Shown here: positions 41,513 through 49,420 of the stretch, piece by piece
Layout of the letters: each line of letters starts with the position of its first letter
Position numbering within the stretch: the first letter of the stretch is position 1
DNA from: Streptomyces ficellus
GTDB taxonomy: Bacteria; Actinomycetota; Actinomycetes; Streptomycetales; Streptomycetaceae
Assembly (NCBI RefSeq): GCF_030406405.1
Contig: NZ_JAUEPL010000028.1
Coordinates: 26,243-90,242, forward strand
Reading direction: 5' to 3'
DNA length: 64,000 nucleotides
Position numbers and translations under genes: made by a program
The notes under the pieces: model-generated
Database searches by the model: none
What the model was told of the DNA's origin: nothing
The model's input: the letters and a program-made list of their open reading frames with translations, nothing else

Positions 41513-42159
41513 GCGCCGGCCCGCCGGCCGGGGAGCAGCCCGGCGTCGCCGTGCTGGAAGCGCTGCCCTCGCCGCTGGATTCCGTCGCCGACAGCCGCGA
41601 CGCCGCGCGCTGGACCCTCGCGTCCACCGGTGCGGTGGGCGCCCTGCTGCTCGGTGGCGGCCCGCTGCTCGCCGTGGGCAGGATCACCGACTGGGCGCAC
41701 GCGGCCTGGGCCGGAGGCGGGCTGCTCGTGGCCCTGCTGGGCGTCGCCTGGGCCATGTGGCAGACCAGTGAGGTCCTCGTCCCTCCCCTGACCACACCCG
41801 ACGCCCTCACCTCACCGGCCCTGCGCGGGCTGCGCCGGCAGATCGATGCCGCGCCCGGCTACTACTTCGGCACGCTGGCCACGGACGTCGAGGACCTCCT
41901 GCGCCACCGCCGGCTCGCCATGGAGATCTCCCGGCGGCTGCCGGCCGCCGAACCGGCGCAGCGGGCGGCGCTGGAACGCGGCCTGGCCACGGCGCGGCGC
42001 AACATCGCGCGGACCGACCCCTACCTGCGGTGGCTGCTGGCGACCGCGCACGCCTGGCTCGTACGGGAGAAGCTGCGCAAGGCCCGGCGGCACACCTTCC
42101 TGTCCGCCGTGGTCGTCATCACCGGCGCCGTGGTGTTCCTCGGCGCGACAGGCCGATGA
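41509..42159 (+). CDS. Three-TM membrane protein of the CHAT locus
   Basis: A 216-residue protein. Two N-terminal membrane helices (about residues 35-57 and 63-85), a charged helical cytoplasmic region of about 100 residues (LRGLRRQIDAAPGYYFGTLA, then LATARRNIARTDPYLRWLLA) and a third helix near the C-terminus (about 193-213). The two-TM-plus-helix layout resembles membrane effector modules of bacterial conflict systems, but I see no named domain. The GTG at 41509 overlaps the small gene by 4 nt. A plausible role is a membrane effector or substrate controlled by the CHAT protease. Confidence 0.75.
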   Translation: MSAGPPAGEQPGVAVLEALPSPLDSVADSRDAARWTLASTGAVGALLLGGGPLLAVGRITDWAHAAWAGGGLLVALLGVAWAMWQTSEVLVPPLTTPDALTSPALRGLRRQIDAAPGYYFGTLATDVEDLLRHRRLAMEISRRLPAAEPAQRAALERGLATARRNIARTDPYLRWLLATAHAWLVREKLRKARRHTFLSAVVVITGAVVFLGATGR

Positions 42160-42185
42160 CGGACGCCCCCGGCCGATCCGTCAGC

Positions 42186-42962
42186 TCATGACCCCTCGCC
42201 CGGGGGTTCGGCGGCGGCCGGGTCCAGGATGCGGGTGAGGAAGTGCCGCGTCCGCTCGTGCTGCGGATCGCCCACCACCCGGTCGGCCGGTCCCTCCTCG
42301 ACGATCCGGCCCTCGTCCATGAACACCACCCGGTCGGCGACCTCCCGGGCGAAGCTCATCTCGTGCGTGACGACCATCATCGTCATGCCCTCCGCCGCCA
42401 GCATCCGCATCACGGCCAGCACATCGCCGACGAGCTCCGGGTCGAGCGCCGACGTCGGCTCGTCGAACAGCATCACCTCAGGGCCCATCGCCAGCGCCCG
42501 GGCGATCGCCACCCGCTGCTGCTGCCCGCCCGACAACTGCGCCGGATACGCGTCCGCCTTGTCGGCCAGCCCCACTCGCACCAGGTTCTCCCGGGCGACC
42601 CTGGCCGCCTCCTCCTTGCCGCGCCGCAGCACCCGCCGCTGCGGCAGCGTGAGGTTCTCGACCGCCGTCACATGCGGGAAGAGGTTGAACTGCTGGAACA
42701 CCATGCCGATGCGGCGGCGTACGGCGTCGATGTCGACGTCCAGGTCCGTGACCTCCGTACCGCCCACGAACACCTGCCCCTTGGTGGGCTCCTCCAGCAG
42801 GTTCACACAGCGCAGCAGGGTCGACTTGCCCGAGCCCGACGGGCCGATGACGCACACCACCTCACCGGCGGCGACGTCCAGGTCGATGCCGCGCAGCACC
42901 TCGTTGTCCCCGAACGACTTGTGCAGCCCCCGGATCGAGATCTCCGTCTCGCTGGTCTTCAT
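42186..42962 (-). CDS. Polar amino acid ABC transporter ATP-binding protein
   Basis: A 258-residue GlnQ-type ATPase: IGPSGSGKSTLLRCVNLLE (Walker A and the LLRCVNLLE stretch typical of amino acid uptake ATPases), QLSGGQQQRVAIARALA and LFDEPTSALDPE. ATG 42962 has GAGGA 5 nt upstream; a GTG at 42974 overlapping the permease stop is an alternative. It is third in the operon after binding protein and permease and powers import at the inner face of the membrane. Confidence 0.93.
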   Translation of the reverse strand: MKTSETEISIRGLHKSFGDNEVLRGIDLDVAAGEVVCVIGPSGSGKSTLLRCVNLLEEPTKGQVFVGGTEVTDLDVDIDAVRRRIGMVFQQFNLFPHVTAVENLTLPQRRVLRRGKEEAARVARENLVRVGLADKADAYPAQLSGGQQQRVAIARALAMGPEVMLFDEPTSALDPELVGDVLAVMRMLAAEGMTMMVVTHEMSFAREVADRVVFMDEGRIVEEGPADRVVGDPQHERTRHFLTRILDPAAAEPPGEGS

Positions 42963-42970
42963 CGGCGTCC

Positions 42971-43771
42971 TCACTTGGCCCTGGCGGCACGGGCTTCGAG
43001 GCGGCGCACCACGAAGCTCAGCGGAACCGTCACCAGCAGATAGCAGAGCCCGGCGACGAGGATGGGCGTGGAATTGGCGGTCTGGCTGGCGAGGTCACGG
43101 CCGAACTTCGTCAGCTCCCGCTCCTGAAGTGTCACCCCGAGGAACAGCACCAGTGAGGAGTCCTTGAAGAGCAGCACCAGCTCATTGGTGAGCGGGGGGA
43201 TCACGATCCGGAACGCCTGCGGGATGATCACCGACACCATCGCCCGGCCGTGCGAGAAGCCCAGCGACCGCGCCGCCTCCATCTGCCCCTTGGGCACGGC
43301 CTGGATGCCCGCCCGAATCGTTTCCGCCATGTACGCGGCCGCCACCAGGCCCAGGCCGAGGGCCACCTTGCCGTACGTACCGCCGGGGATCTCCGTACCG
43401 GGGAACGCCAGTGGCACCGCCACCCCGACGAAGATGAAGATCAGCAGGGCGGGCAGGCCGCGGAAGATCTCGATGTACACGCTCGCGGCCCACCGGTACG
43501 GCGCCACCGACGACAGCCGCATCAGGGCGATGACCAGGCCCAGCACCAGACCGAAGGCGAACCCGGAGAGCGTGTAGACGACGGTGTTGCGCAGCGCGGT
43601 GGTGATGATCTCGGGGAAGAGCTGCTCCGCCAGCCTCTGCTGCGCGAACTGGTTCCGCAGGGTGTCCCAGTCCGCCAGGACGGCGATCAGGACCACCACG
43701 GCGACGAACAGAGCGTACTGAACGCCCTGCGAGACCCGCCGGCGCTGACGCCTGGTCAGCCGAGAGGTCAC
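42971..43771 (-). CDS. Polar amino acid ABC transporter permease
   Basis: A 266-residue membrane protein with five to six helices and the EAA loop EAARSLGFSHGRAMVSVIIP that contacts the ATPase. EIFRGLPALLIFIFVG is typical of HisMQ/GlnP-type permeases. The GTG at 43771 overlaps the stop of the binding-protein gene (GTGA). A single permease suggests a homodimer. Confidence 0.92.
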   Translation of the reverse strand: MTSRLTRRQRRRVSQGVQYALFVAVVVLIAVLADWDTLRNQFAQQRLAEQLFPEIITTALRNTVVYTLSGFAFGLVLGLVIALMRLSSVAPYRWAASVYIEIFRGLPALLIFIFVGVAVPLAFPGTEIPGGTYGKVALGLGLVAAAYMAETIRAGIQAVPKGQMEAARSLGFSHGRAMVSVIIPQAFRIVIPPLTNELVLLFKDSSLVLFLGVTLQERELTKFGRDLASQTANSTPILVAGLCYLLVTVPLSFVVRRLEARAARAK

Positions 43772-44613
43772 GACTGCCCCTTGGGCAGCGGGCCGATCCA
43801 CTCCTCGTAGAGCTTGTTGTACGTTCCATCGGCCTTGGCGTCGGTGATCGCCTTGTTGATCGCCGCGCGCAGCTTGTCATTGCCCTTCTTCACCGAGAAG
43901 CCGTACCGCTCCCCGGTCTCGATGTTCTGCCCGAGCCTGAACGCCCGCGCGTTCGCCTTGTCCTTCAGCCAGCCCTGCACGACCGGGTAGTCGATGATGA
44001 CCGCGTCGACCTGGCCGGTGCGCAGACCGTTCAGTACGGCGTCGGAGCTCTCGAAGGCCACCGGGTCGAAGCCCTGCGACGTCGCGTAGCTCTCCCCGGT
44101 GGTCTCGGCCTGCGCGCCGAGCTTCAGGTTCCTGGCCTTGACGTCGGCGAGGGTCCTGGCGCCGCTCTTCTCCGTCGCCAGCAGCGCCTGGGTGGCGTCG
44201 AAGTACGGGACGGAGAAGTCGACGTTCTTCTTGCGGTCCTCGGTGATCGTCATACCGGCGGCGGCCAGGTCGCACCGGCCGGAGTTTAGGAACGCGCCCG
44301 TCTTGAAGTTCTCGAACGGTGTGTCGATAATCTCCTGTTCGACCTTGAGGTTCTTCGCCACGAGGTCGATCAGCGCCACGTCGAAGCCGACGATCTCGCC
44401 GTCGCGCTCGAACTGGAAGGGCGGGTACGGCAGGTGCGTGCAGGTGGTCAGCTTGCCCTTCTGCACCACGGGCACCCCGCCCGCCGCCACGGCGGGCCCC
44501 TCGTCGCCGTTGCCGCACCCGGCGACGAGCAGCAGCCCGGCCGCCGCGGCGCAGGCGGTGATGACGGTACGGGGGCGGTGGGCGCGTCGCTTGCCGTCGG
44601 CAGTCCTCGTCAC
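43768..44613 (-). CDS. Amino acid ABC transporter substrate-binding lipoprotein
   Basis: A 281-residue family 3 binding protein. The signal peptide ends in the lipobox LVAGC (Cys33), so it is membrane-anchored. THLPYPPFQFERDGEIVGFDVALIDL and CDLAAAGMTITEDRKKNVDFS are the canonical ligand-binding segments for polar amino acids. The GTG at 44613 has GGGAGG 6 nt upstream; a longer frame to 44634 is open but adds only basic residues. First gene of the transporter operon. Confidence 0.93.
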   Translation of the reverse strand: MTRTADGKRRAHRPRTVITACAAAAGLLLVAGCGNGDEGPAVAAGGVPVVQKGKLTTCTHLPYPPFQFERDGEIVGFDVALIDLVAKNLKVEQEIIDTPFENFKTGAFLNSGRCDLAAAGMTITEDRKKNVDFSVPYFDATQALLATEKSGARTLADVKARNLKLGAQAETTGESYATSQGFDPVAFESSDAVLNGLRTGQVDAVIIDYPVVQGWLKDKANARAFRLGQNIETGERYGFSVKKGNDKLRAAINKAITDAKADGTYNKLYEEWIGPLPKGQS

Positions 44614-44763
44614 GGTTGACCTCCCTGGGCGCATGGGCGGCCGGGTGACGCTGCCGCCGGCCGTGATCGTATGACACGCGAGCCGTGACGTCGCGGAGAT
44701 CGCCGTTCCCGCCGCCGGGCCGCAAGGCCCCCGCTTCGCCCTGCTTTGCCTTGCCAGGGCGCG

Positions 44764-45267
44764 CTACTGCGCCTCGATCCGCTTGCGGAAGCAGACCCGG
44801 TCCTGCCCCGGCCCGTCGTAGTCGCGGTGCACGGGCAGGCCGTCGGCCTCGTCGTCCCCCGGCTCCAGGCTGAAGCCCATGGCCTGGTGGAAGGCGATGG
44901 CCCCGGCGTCGTCGGGTGTGGTCACCGCCCGCACCTCGCGCCGGCCCGCCTCGGCGGCGCGTTCGAAGAACGCCGTGTAGAGGCCGCAGGCCAGGCCCCG
45001 CCCCCGGAGCGCCGGATCGACCCCGACGAAGTGGATGTAGGCGTCCTCGTCGTGGTCGGCGGAGTGGAAGCCGACCAGGAACGCCTTGACCCCCGTGCTG
45101 TCCTCCGCGACCAGGCTCGTACTCGCGAAGAACCGCAGGAACACCCTCGGCAGCAGCACGGACGGCTCACAAGCCTCGGCGGGTGTGCGGGAGTCGCCGC
45201 ACCACCTCTGCACGCACTCGACCAGCGTGCGATGGTCGGACACGCGCGCCCGGCGCATCATCGGCAT
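44764..45267 (-). CDS. GNAT family N-acetyltransferase
   Basis: A 167-residue acetyltransferase. GVDPALRGRGLACGLYTAFFE carries the RGxG acetyl-CoA loop and VTTPDDAGAIAFHQAMGF the C-terminal block. ATG 45267 has AAGGGGA 5 nt upstream. The open frame extending to 45939 only shadows the cold-shock gene. The substrate is unknown. Confidence 0.87.
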   Translation of the reverse strand: MPMMRRARVSDHRTLVECVQRWCGDSRTPAEACEPSVLLPRVFLRFFASTSLVAEDSTGVKAFLVGFHSADHDEDAYIHFVGVDPALRGRGLACGLYTAFFERAAEAGRREVRAVTTPDDAGAIAFHQAMGFSLEPGDDEADGLPVHRDYDGPGQDRVCFRKRIEAQ

Positions 45268-45540
45268 GTCAATCCCCTTAGGACTCGGTGTGCCCGGTCT
45301 GCCACCAGCGAGGGTTCGGGTCGGTCCCTCCCACCCCCACCATGCCGCCCACCGCGCGGCGCGGCGCGACGGCCTCCGGTGTGTCGCGGCGTGCGGATGA
45401 CCGGCCGGGCAGCGGGGGACTGGCGGGGGCGCCGGTGCCGGGCGGCGGCGCACCGCTGTAGATTCACCGCCGAGCCGAGCGGCCCCGGCAGCGGGGCGCG
45501 CCCGGAGGAGCGGCAGTGGTGTGGGCGTGGAGGTACGGCT

Positions 45541-45957
45541 GTGTTGATGCTGGGCAAGATCCTGCGGTTCGACGAGGTGCGCGGTTACGGGTTCATCGTG
45601 CCCAGAGAAGGCGGCGAGGACGTCTTCATGCACGCGAACGACCTGGTGGACGACAAGTACCTGTACCAGGCGGGCCGCGAGGTCGAGTTCTATCTGGAGA
45701 GGGGCGACAAGGGGCCCAAGGCCTCGGAGATCCGCCTCGTCCACCCGCCCGCGCGCCGGCCCTCGCCCTCGTCCGACCCGGTGCTGGGCGACGATCCCGA
45801 CGACGACGCGCTCGACGTGCTGTCCACCGCCGAGTTCCGGGCCGAACTGACCGAGGCGCTCATCGACGCCGACGCCACGCTGACCACCGCCCAGCTCAAG
45901 CGCGTCCGCACCCGCGTCACCGACCTGGCCCGCACCCACGGCTGGGTCGAGGGCTGA
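45541..45957 (+). CDS. Cold-shock domain protein with a C-terminal extension
   Basis: A 138-residue protein. GKILRFDEVRGYGFIVPRE (RNP1-like GYGFIV) and EDVFMHAND (RNP2-like) make an OB-fold that binds single-stranded nucleic acid. An unusual acidic, helical C-terminal domain (about residues 75-138) doubles its size compared with CspA. GTG 45541 is favoured by GGAGG 7 nt upstream; ATG 45547 is in frame. It probably acts as an RNA chaperone or regulator. Confidence 0.87.
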   Translation: MLMLGKILRFDEVRGYGFIVPREGGEDVFMHANDLVDDKYLYQAGREVEFYLERGDKGPKASEIRLVHPPARRPSPSSDPVLGDDPDDDALDVLSTAEFRAELTEALIDADATLTTAQLKRVRTRVTDLARTHGWVEG

Positions 45958-45976
45958 CCCCGCGGGCCATGCCGCC

Positions 45977-46000
45977 CCGGCCGGTCGCCCCGCCGGCCGG
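45977..46000. terminator. Palindromic hairpin between the cold-shock gene and its convergent neighbour
   Basis: CCGGCCGG (45977-45984) and CCGGCCGG (45993-46000) pair perfectly around an 8-nt loop, between two convergent stop codons. Likely bidirectional terminator, though no T-run follows. Confidence 0.5.
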
Positions 46001-46008
46001 TGTGTGCG

Positions 46009-46236
46009 CTAGGCGTTCGACGAGCGCAGGGCGGACACCAGGCGCAGCAGCCGGGCCTCGTTGCCCGTGAGGCCGGCGCAGCGCAGGGCTTCGTCGGCCT
46101 CGGCCATGGAGGACGACAGATACGCCCCGGCCATCGGGGCGAGCGCCGGGTCGGTGAGGACCGCCTGGGCCGTTTCCACCAGACGTATGTAGGCCTGGGC
46201 GGCGGCGCGCTCGTGCACGGTGGGGCTGGTGGTCAT
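46009..46236 (-). CDS. Small hypothetical helical protein
   Basis: A 75-residue Ala/Leu-rich protein, MTTSPTVHERAAAQAYIRLV..., predicted to be all-helical, with no Cys and no membrane segment. ATG 46236 has GGGAG 6 nt upstream. It lies 56 nt downstream of the NUDIX gene and may share its transcript. No family recognised. Confidence 0.6.
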   Translation of the reverse strand: MTTSPTVHERAAAQAYIRLVETAQAVLTDPALAPMAGAYLSSSMAEADEALRCAGLTGNEARLLRLVSALRSSNA

Positions 46237-46292
46237 CTCTCGCTCCCTGTCGACCGGTTGGGGACGTCCACTCTTCCCTACGGCACTGACAA

Positions 46293-46772
46293 TCAGCTCG
46301 CGTCCCGCCCCCGCACGTACTCCGCCAGCCGCTCCAGGAACTCCCGCTGTGCCGGTACGAGCCGGCGCGCCGCCTCCTCGGGCGTGAACCACGCCACCCG
46401 GTCCACCTCGGGGAACTCGCGCCGTACGCCCGAGCCGCGCGGCCACTCCATCGTGAACGTACCCGGCACCACCGCCGCCGGATCGAGGTCGCCCTCCACC
46501 GCCCACACGGTGACGATCTTCCCGTTCGACTGGCGCACCTCACCGAGCGGCACCGCGTCCCCGCCGGGCGCCGGCAGGCCCAGCTCCTCCACGAACTCCC
46601 GGCGCGCCGCCGCCTCGGCGGTCTCGTCGGGGCCGTACTCGCCCTTCGGCACCGACCAGGCCCCGGCGTCGCGCGACGCCCAGAACGGCCCGCCCATATG
46701 GGCGATGAGCACCTCCAGGCGCCCGCCCGAGGTCCGGAACACCAGCAAGCCCGCGCTTCGCTTCGCCGTCAT
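46293..46772 (-). CDS. NUDIX hydrolase
   Basis: A 159-residue protein with the full Nudix box: GEYGPDETAEAAARREFVEE followed by LGL fits Gx5Ex7REUxEExGU. SAGLLVFRTSGGRLEVLIAH and PKGEY mark the usual housecleaning phosphohydrolase group, which removes toxic nucleotide diphosphate derivatives. ATG 46772 fits the family start; an open frame further upstream overlaps the divergent glycosylase gene and is ignored. Divergent from a uracil-DNA glycosylase. Confidence 0.88.
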   Translation of the reverse strand: MTAKRSAGLLVFRTSGGRLEVLIAHMGGPFWASRDAGAWSVPKGEYGPDETAEAAARREFVEELGLPAPGGDAVPLGEVRQSNGKIVTVWAVEGDLDPAAVVPGTFTMEWPRGSGVRREFPEVDRVAWFTPEEAARRLVPAQREFLERLAEYVRGRDAS

Positions 46773-46834
46773 GCCGGAAAGTCTGCCCGCCCGCCGCCGC
46801 GTTAGCGTCGAAGGACAGCACGATCGGAGGTCCG

Positions 46835-47614
46835 ATGTCCGCAGCACCCGACCAGCCCGGCTTCCCGGCGAGCGAGGCGGCCCGCGCCCGGTCCGTCGCC
46901 GGCCTCGACGAGCGCGTCGCCCAGTGCCGGGCCTGCCCACGCCTGGTCGCCTGGCGGGAGCAGGTGGCCCGCGAGGGACGCCGCGCCTACACGGGCTGGG
47001 ACTACTGGGCCCGGCCCGTCCCCGGCTTCGGACCCGACGACGCCCACCTCCTCGTCATCGGCCTGGCCCCCGCCGCCCACGGCGGCAACCGCACCGGCCG
47101 CATGTTCACCGGCGACCGCTCCGGCGACGTCCTGTACGCCGCCCTGCACCGGATCGGCCTCGCCAGCCAGGCCGAGGCGACCCACCGCGACGACGGACTG
47201 CGCCTGTACGGGGTACGGGTCACCGCCCCGGTGCACTGCGCCCCGCCCGCCAACAAACCGACCCCGGGGGAGCGTGACACCTGCCGTCCCTGGCTGGCCG
47301 GCGAACTGCGCCTGCTGCGGCCCACCGTGCGCGCCGTCGTCGTGCTCGGCGCCTTCGGCTGGCAGGCCGCCCTCCCCGCGTTCGCGGCGGCCGGCTGGTC
47401 CGTACCCCGCCCGCGCCCCGTCTTCGCGCACGGCGCCCACCTCACCCTGCCCGCCACCGACGGCGGACCACCGCTCGACCTCTTCGGCTGCTACCACGTC
47501 AGCCAGCGCAACACCTTCACCGGCCTGCTCACCCCCGCCATGCTCACCGACGTGCTCGGCCGCGCCGCGCTCGCCGCCGGCCTGCCCGCGCCCCGGCCGG
47601 GCACCGGACGGTGA
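46835..47614 (+). CDS. Uracil-DNA glycosylase, family 5 (UdgB-like)
   Basis: A 259-residue enzyme. CRACPRLVAWRE and HCAPPANKPTP followed by GERDTCRPWL supply four cysteines for the Fe-S cluster; GLAPAAHGGNRTGRMFTGDRSG is motif A without the Asp/Asn of other families; CYHVSQRNTFTG is motif B. It removes uracil and related bases from GC-rich genomic DNA. Stops 3 nt from the convergent sugar kinase. Confidence 0.9.
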   Translation: MSAAPDQPGFPASEAARARSVAGLDERVAQCRACPRLVAWREQVAREGRRAYTGWDYWARPVPGFGPDDAHLLVIGLAPAAHGGNRTGRMFTGDRSGDVLYAALHRIGLASQAEATHRDDGLRLYGVRVTAPVHCAPPANKPTPGERDTCRPWLAGELRLLRPTVRAVVVLGAFGWQAALPAFAAAGWSVPRPRPVFAHGAHLTLPATDGGPPLDLFGCYHVSQRNTFTGLLTPAMLTDVLGRAALAAGLPAPRPGTGR

Positions 47615-47617
47615 GTA

Positions 47618-49072
47618 TCAGGCCGGGTCGCGGGCCGGCCGCGCCGCGTCCGCCAGCGCGGCCACCGCCGCGCGGAAGACGCCCATGCGCTCGGCCGCCT
47701 CGGCGGCGCTGATCCGCGGCTCGTACACGGCCGAGGGCTTCCACTCCGGCACCGCGGCCTCCCACGCGAGGTGCGGATCCAGGCCCAGGCGGGCGAGGGC
47801 CCCCACGCCCAGGGCGGTGACATCAGGCAACGCCGAGACCTCGACGGGCAGTTGGAGGAGGTCGGCCTGCGTCTGCATCAGCAGCGCCGAGCGGGTCAGC
47901 CCGCCGTCCACCCGCAGCGACCCGAGGGGCGCGCCCAGATCGGCCGCGGCCGCCCCCGCCAGCTCCACCACCTGCGCGGCGATGCCCTCGCACAGCGCCC
48001 GCACCAGATGCCCCGCGGTCGTCTCCAGCCCGAGCCCGGTCACCGACCCGCGCACGTCCCCGCGCCACCACGGCGCGGCGAGCCCGGCGAGCGCCGGTAC
48101 GAAGGTGACGCCCCCCGCGTCCGGCACGGACAGGCCCACCCGGTCGATGTCCCGAGCCCCGGAGATCACCCCGAGATCGGTGAGCCAGCGCACCGCGGAC
48201 GCGGCCGTGTACACCTGCCCGTCCAGGCAGTAACTGGTCCGCCCGCCCAGCCGCCACGCCACACAGCTCACCAGCCCCGAAGCCCCGCGCCGGGGACGGT
48301 CACCGGTCTGCGCGAGCAGGAACGCCCCCGTTCCGTACGTGCACTTCGCGGCGCCCGGCTCGGTGGCGCCCTGCGCCAGCAGGGCGGCCTGCTGGTCGAC
48401 CAGGAGCCCGGTCAGCGGCACCCGTCCGCCGAAGGCCCCGGTACTCCCCACCGGCCCCGCCGCGTCCACGATCCGCGGCAGCCGCTCGTCCGACAGCCCG
48501 AAGACCTCCAGGGCGCGCGGCGACCAGTCGACCTCGTCCAGGTCGAGCAGTTGCGTGCGCCCGGCGGTGGCCGCGTCCGTGACGAACTCACCGGTCAGCC
48601 GGTGGACCAGCCAGACGTCGCTGGTGGTGACCACGCCCTCGCGGGTGAGGTGGCGGCGTACCCAGGCCATCTTGGGCGCGGCGAAGTACGGATCGAGCGG
48701 CAGCCCGGTCGTCTCCCGCAGCATGTCCGCGTGCGCGCCGAGCCCTTCGCACAGGCCCTCCGCGCGCTTGTCCTGCCAGACGATGGCGTCGGTGAGCGGC
48801 GCCCCGGTCTCCGGGTCCCACGCGAGGACCGTCTCGCCCTGGTTGGCCAGGCCCACGGCCACGACGGGTTCTCCCGCGTCGGCCAGTGCCCGCCGCCCGG
48901 CGTCGACGACGGAGTCGAGCAGCTCGCGCGGATCGGCCTCCACCCGGCCGCCGGGCAGGTGGCGGGGGCGCACCGGCGCCGTACCGGACCCGATCACTCC
49001 GCGGTCCGGGCAGATCACCAGGGCCTTGGTGCCCGACGTGCCCTGGTCCACGGCCAGCACAGGGCCTGTCAT
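47618..49072 (-). CDS. FGGY-family carbohydrate kinase (third in the window)
   Basis: A 484-residue kinase of the glycerol-kinase-like branch: VLAVDQGTSGTKALVICPDRG, ANQGETVLAWDPETGAPL and VWQDKRAEG, KCTYGTGAFLLAQTG, LRVDGGLTRSALLMQ. The ANQGE and WQDKR segments match the glycerol kinase pocket, but the protein is short and diverged, so another polyol is possible. ATG 49072 is chosen over a TTG at 49147 because the family N-terminus follows. It stands alone with no transporter beside it. Confidence 0.87.
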   Translation of the reverse strand: MTGPVLAVDQGTSGTKALVICPDRGVIGSGTAPVRPRHLPGGRVEADPRELLDSVVDAGRRALADAGEPVVAVGLANQGETVLAWDPETGAPLTDAIVWQDKRAEGLCEGLGAHADMLRETTGLPLDPYFAAPKMAWVRRHLTREGVVTTSDVWLVHRLTGEFVTDAATAGRTQLLDLDEVDWSPRALEVFGLSDERLPRIVDAAGPVGSTGAFGGRVPLTGLLVDQQAALLAQGATEPGAAKCTYGTGAFLLAQTGDRPRRGASGLVSCVAWRLGGRTSYCLDGQVYTAASAVRWLTDLGVISGARDIDRVGLSVPDAGGVTFVPALAGLAAPWWRGDVRGSVTGLGLETTAGHLVRALCEGIAAQVVELAGAAAADLGAPLGSLRVDGGLTRSALLMQTQADLLQLPVEVSALPDVTALGVGALARLGLDPHLAWEAAVPEWKPSAVYEPRISAAEAAERMGVFRAAVAALADAARPARDPA

Positions 49073-49225
49073 CGCCCACCCCCGGTCCATCGCGCAAACG
49101 CCTTGATCGCCGAACGGAAGAGTGGTGCAGCCCGGTGCCGACGTCAAGGCCCGCCCGTGGCAGAGCCCACCTGACGGGACGTCAAATCACGGTTGTATTC
49201 GGATCATTGCGAGGGGCGCCGAAAG

Positions 49226-49256
49226 TGGACCGCGATCGTCCGTCCGGGCCTATAGT
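49226..49256 (+). promoter_or_regulatory. Possible promoter for the uORF/hypothetical gene pair
   Basis: A near-consensus -10 TATAGT (49251-49256) is preceded at 19 nt by TGGACC, a weak -35. It lies about 117 nt upstream of the 15-codon uORF. The rest of the 300-bp gap 49073-49372 shows no gene. Confidence 0.4.
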
Positions 49257-49372
49257 GATCGCCGATCAACGGCCGGTAGTCACGGAGCAGTCCGACCGCT
49301 CTCCTTGGCGTGCCGTTGCGGCTGCGGCGCGGCAGCCGGCCACCCGCCCCCCACCACCTGCTCAGAGGAACC

Positions 49373-49420
49373 ATGACCACCACACCGACACCGGCCTGCC
49401 CAGCCACGGGGACGGGGTGA
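49373..49420 (+). CDS. 15-codon upstream ORF coupled to the next gene
   Basis: ATG 49373 has a good AGAGGAA site and codes MTTTPTPACPATGTG. Its TGA overlaps the ATG of the next gene (TGATG), the classical arrangement for termination-reinitiation. No leucine/regulatory amino acid run or attenuator is seen, so it probably only delivers ribosomes. Confidence 0.5.
   Translation: MTTTPTPACPATGTG

Noticed and set aside
47618..49147. TTG start at 49147 for the third FGGY kinase
   Set aside because: Adds 25 residues before the conserved phosphate loop without a ribosome site; the ATG at 49072 matches the family start.
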